Source of the DNA: Desulforamulus putei DSM 12395
GTDB taxonomy: Bacteria; Bacillota; Desulfotomaculia; Desulfotomaculales; Desulfotomaculaceae
Direction of reading: 5' to 3'
Assembly (NCBI RefSeq): GCF_900129195.1
Contig: NZ_FQUY01000001.1
Coordinates: 416,752 to 480,751 of the forward strand
DNA length: 64,000 nt
The notes under the pieces were generated by a model that was not told the origin of the DNA, searched no databases, and was given only the letters and a program-made list of their open reading frames with translations. The position numbers were made by a program, and so were the translations under genes. The first letter of the stretch is position 1; every line of letters starts with the position of its first letter. Of the stretch, positions 63,752 to 64,000 are shown piece by piece.

Positions 63752-64000
63752 ATGGAACTATTAACCATAAGCAAAGCGGCAAAGAAATTAGGTGTACATC
63801 CGAACAGCCTGCGCAACTGGGAGAAGCAAGGTTTGATCAAGCCTGTCCGTTTACCTGGCGGTCAGCGTCGGTATTCCATGGACGAACTAAACAGGCTTTT
63901 GCAATCCGGCCAACTGGACGCCGGGCAGGAAGGCGTCGTCCTGTACGCCCGGGTGTCCACCAAAAAGCAGGCGGATGCCGGCAACTTAAACAGGCAACTG
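63752..64000 (+). mobile_element. tnpA: IS607-family transposase TnpA (serine recombinase), 5' part
   Basis: First 83 residues are visible; the gene runs past the right edge. MerR-like HTH (TISKAAKKLGVHPNSLRNWE, then GGQRRYSMDEL) followed by the serine-recombinase start YARVSTKKQ with nucleophilic Ser. This architecture is specific to IS607 TnpA, which integrates without terminal inverted repeats. No ribosome site precedes the ATG. A tnpB-like gene would be expected beyond the edge. Confidence 0.9.

Overview
The window reads as a chromosome segment of an anaerobic, spore-forming Firmicute close to the Desulfotomaculum / Pelotomaculum group (Peptococcaceae). Support: sporulation genes (spoVS, spoVFA/spoVFB, ymxH, a CotF-type coat protein, ylzJ, a SpoIIIE/FtsK translocase); Bacillus-like gene order (miaB-ricA-mutS; recA-rny-ymdB-spoVS; ymxG-ymxH-spoVF-asd-dapG-dapA-rnj-tepA-ylzJ-ftsK); strong GGAGG ribosome sites with many GTG/TTG starts; and anaerobe-type genes (2-hydroxyacyl-CoA-dehydratase-type activases, multi-cluster ferredoxin, MnmH). 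The affiliation is inferred from content and order, not from a search.

Layout. 1-7.3 kb (minus): AcuC-like deacetylase (cut by the left edge), HyuA-type hydantoinase, mutS, ricA-like gene, miaB. 7.3-10.1 kb (plus): a Tat-exported ferredoxin / cytochrome b pair behind two CsoR-like palindromes, then two tiny membrane-protein genes. 10.1-13.4 kb: a wrecked pyruvate-oxidase-like gene, an acyl-CoA synthetase, and remnants of sugar-nucleotide/envelope genes. 13.4-25.1 kb: orphan minC, a triple dispersed repeat, nudF, a three-gene activase operon, a two-component system, an EamA transporter, a ParA-like ATPase, a coiled-coil protein, acuA. 25.2-33.8 kb (mostly minus): guaB, cobalamin-type genes, HD protein, aminotransferase, PHP phosphoesterase, dipeptidase, spoVS, ymdB. 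33.8-45.2 kb (minus): rny with a structured leader, recA under a LexA box, DEAD-box helicase, cinA, FtsH-like protease and membrane partner, pgsA, rimO, yajQ. 45.3-47.4 kb (plus): DprA-like gene and small membrane proteins. 47.4-63.5 kb (mostly minus): rodZ-like, mnmH, ftsK, two coat-type genes (plus), ylzJ, tepA, rnj, dapA, dapG, asd, spoVFB, spoVFA, dapB, ymxH, a membrane protein, ymxG. The right edge cuts an IS607-type transposase.

How the genes work together. asd, dapG, dapA and dapB make dihydrodipicolinate and SpoVFA/B oxidise it to the spore's dipicolinic acid. rny, ymdB, rnj, ricA and the helicase form an RNA-turnover set. AcuA, the AcuC-like deacetylase and the AMP-forming acyl-CoA synthetase (which carries the acetylatable P-x4-GK motif) may form a reversible-acetylation circuit. 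The observations I rate highest are the roughly 200-nt promoter / three-way-junction / terminator unit before rny, the paired CsoR-like operators before the ferredoxin-cytochrome pair, and the FtsH-like protease without its outer domain beside a membrane-anchored partner.
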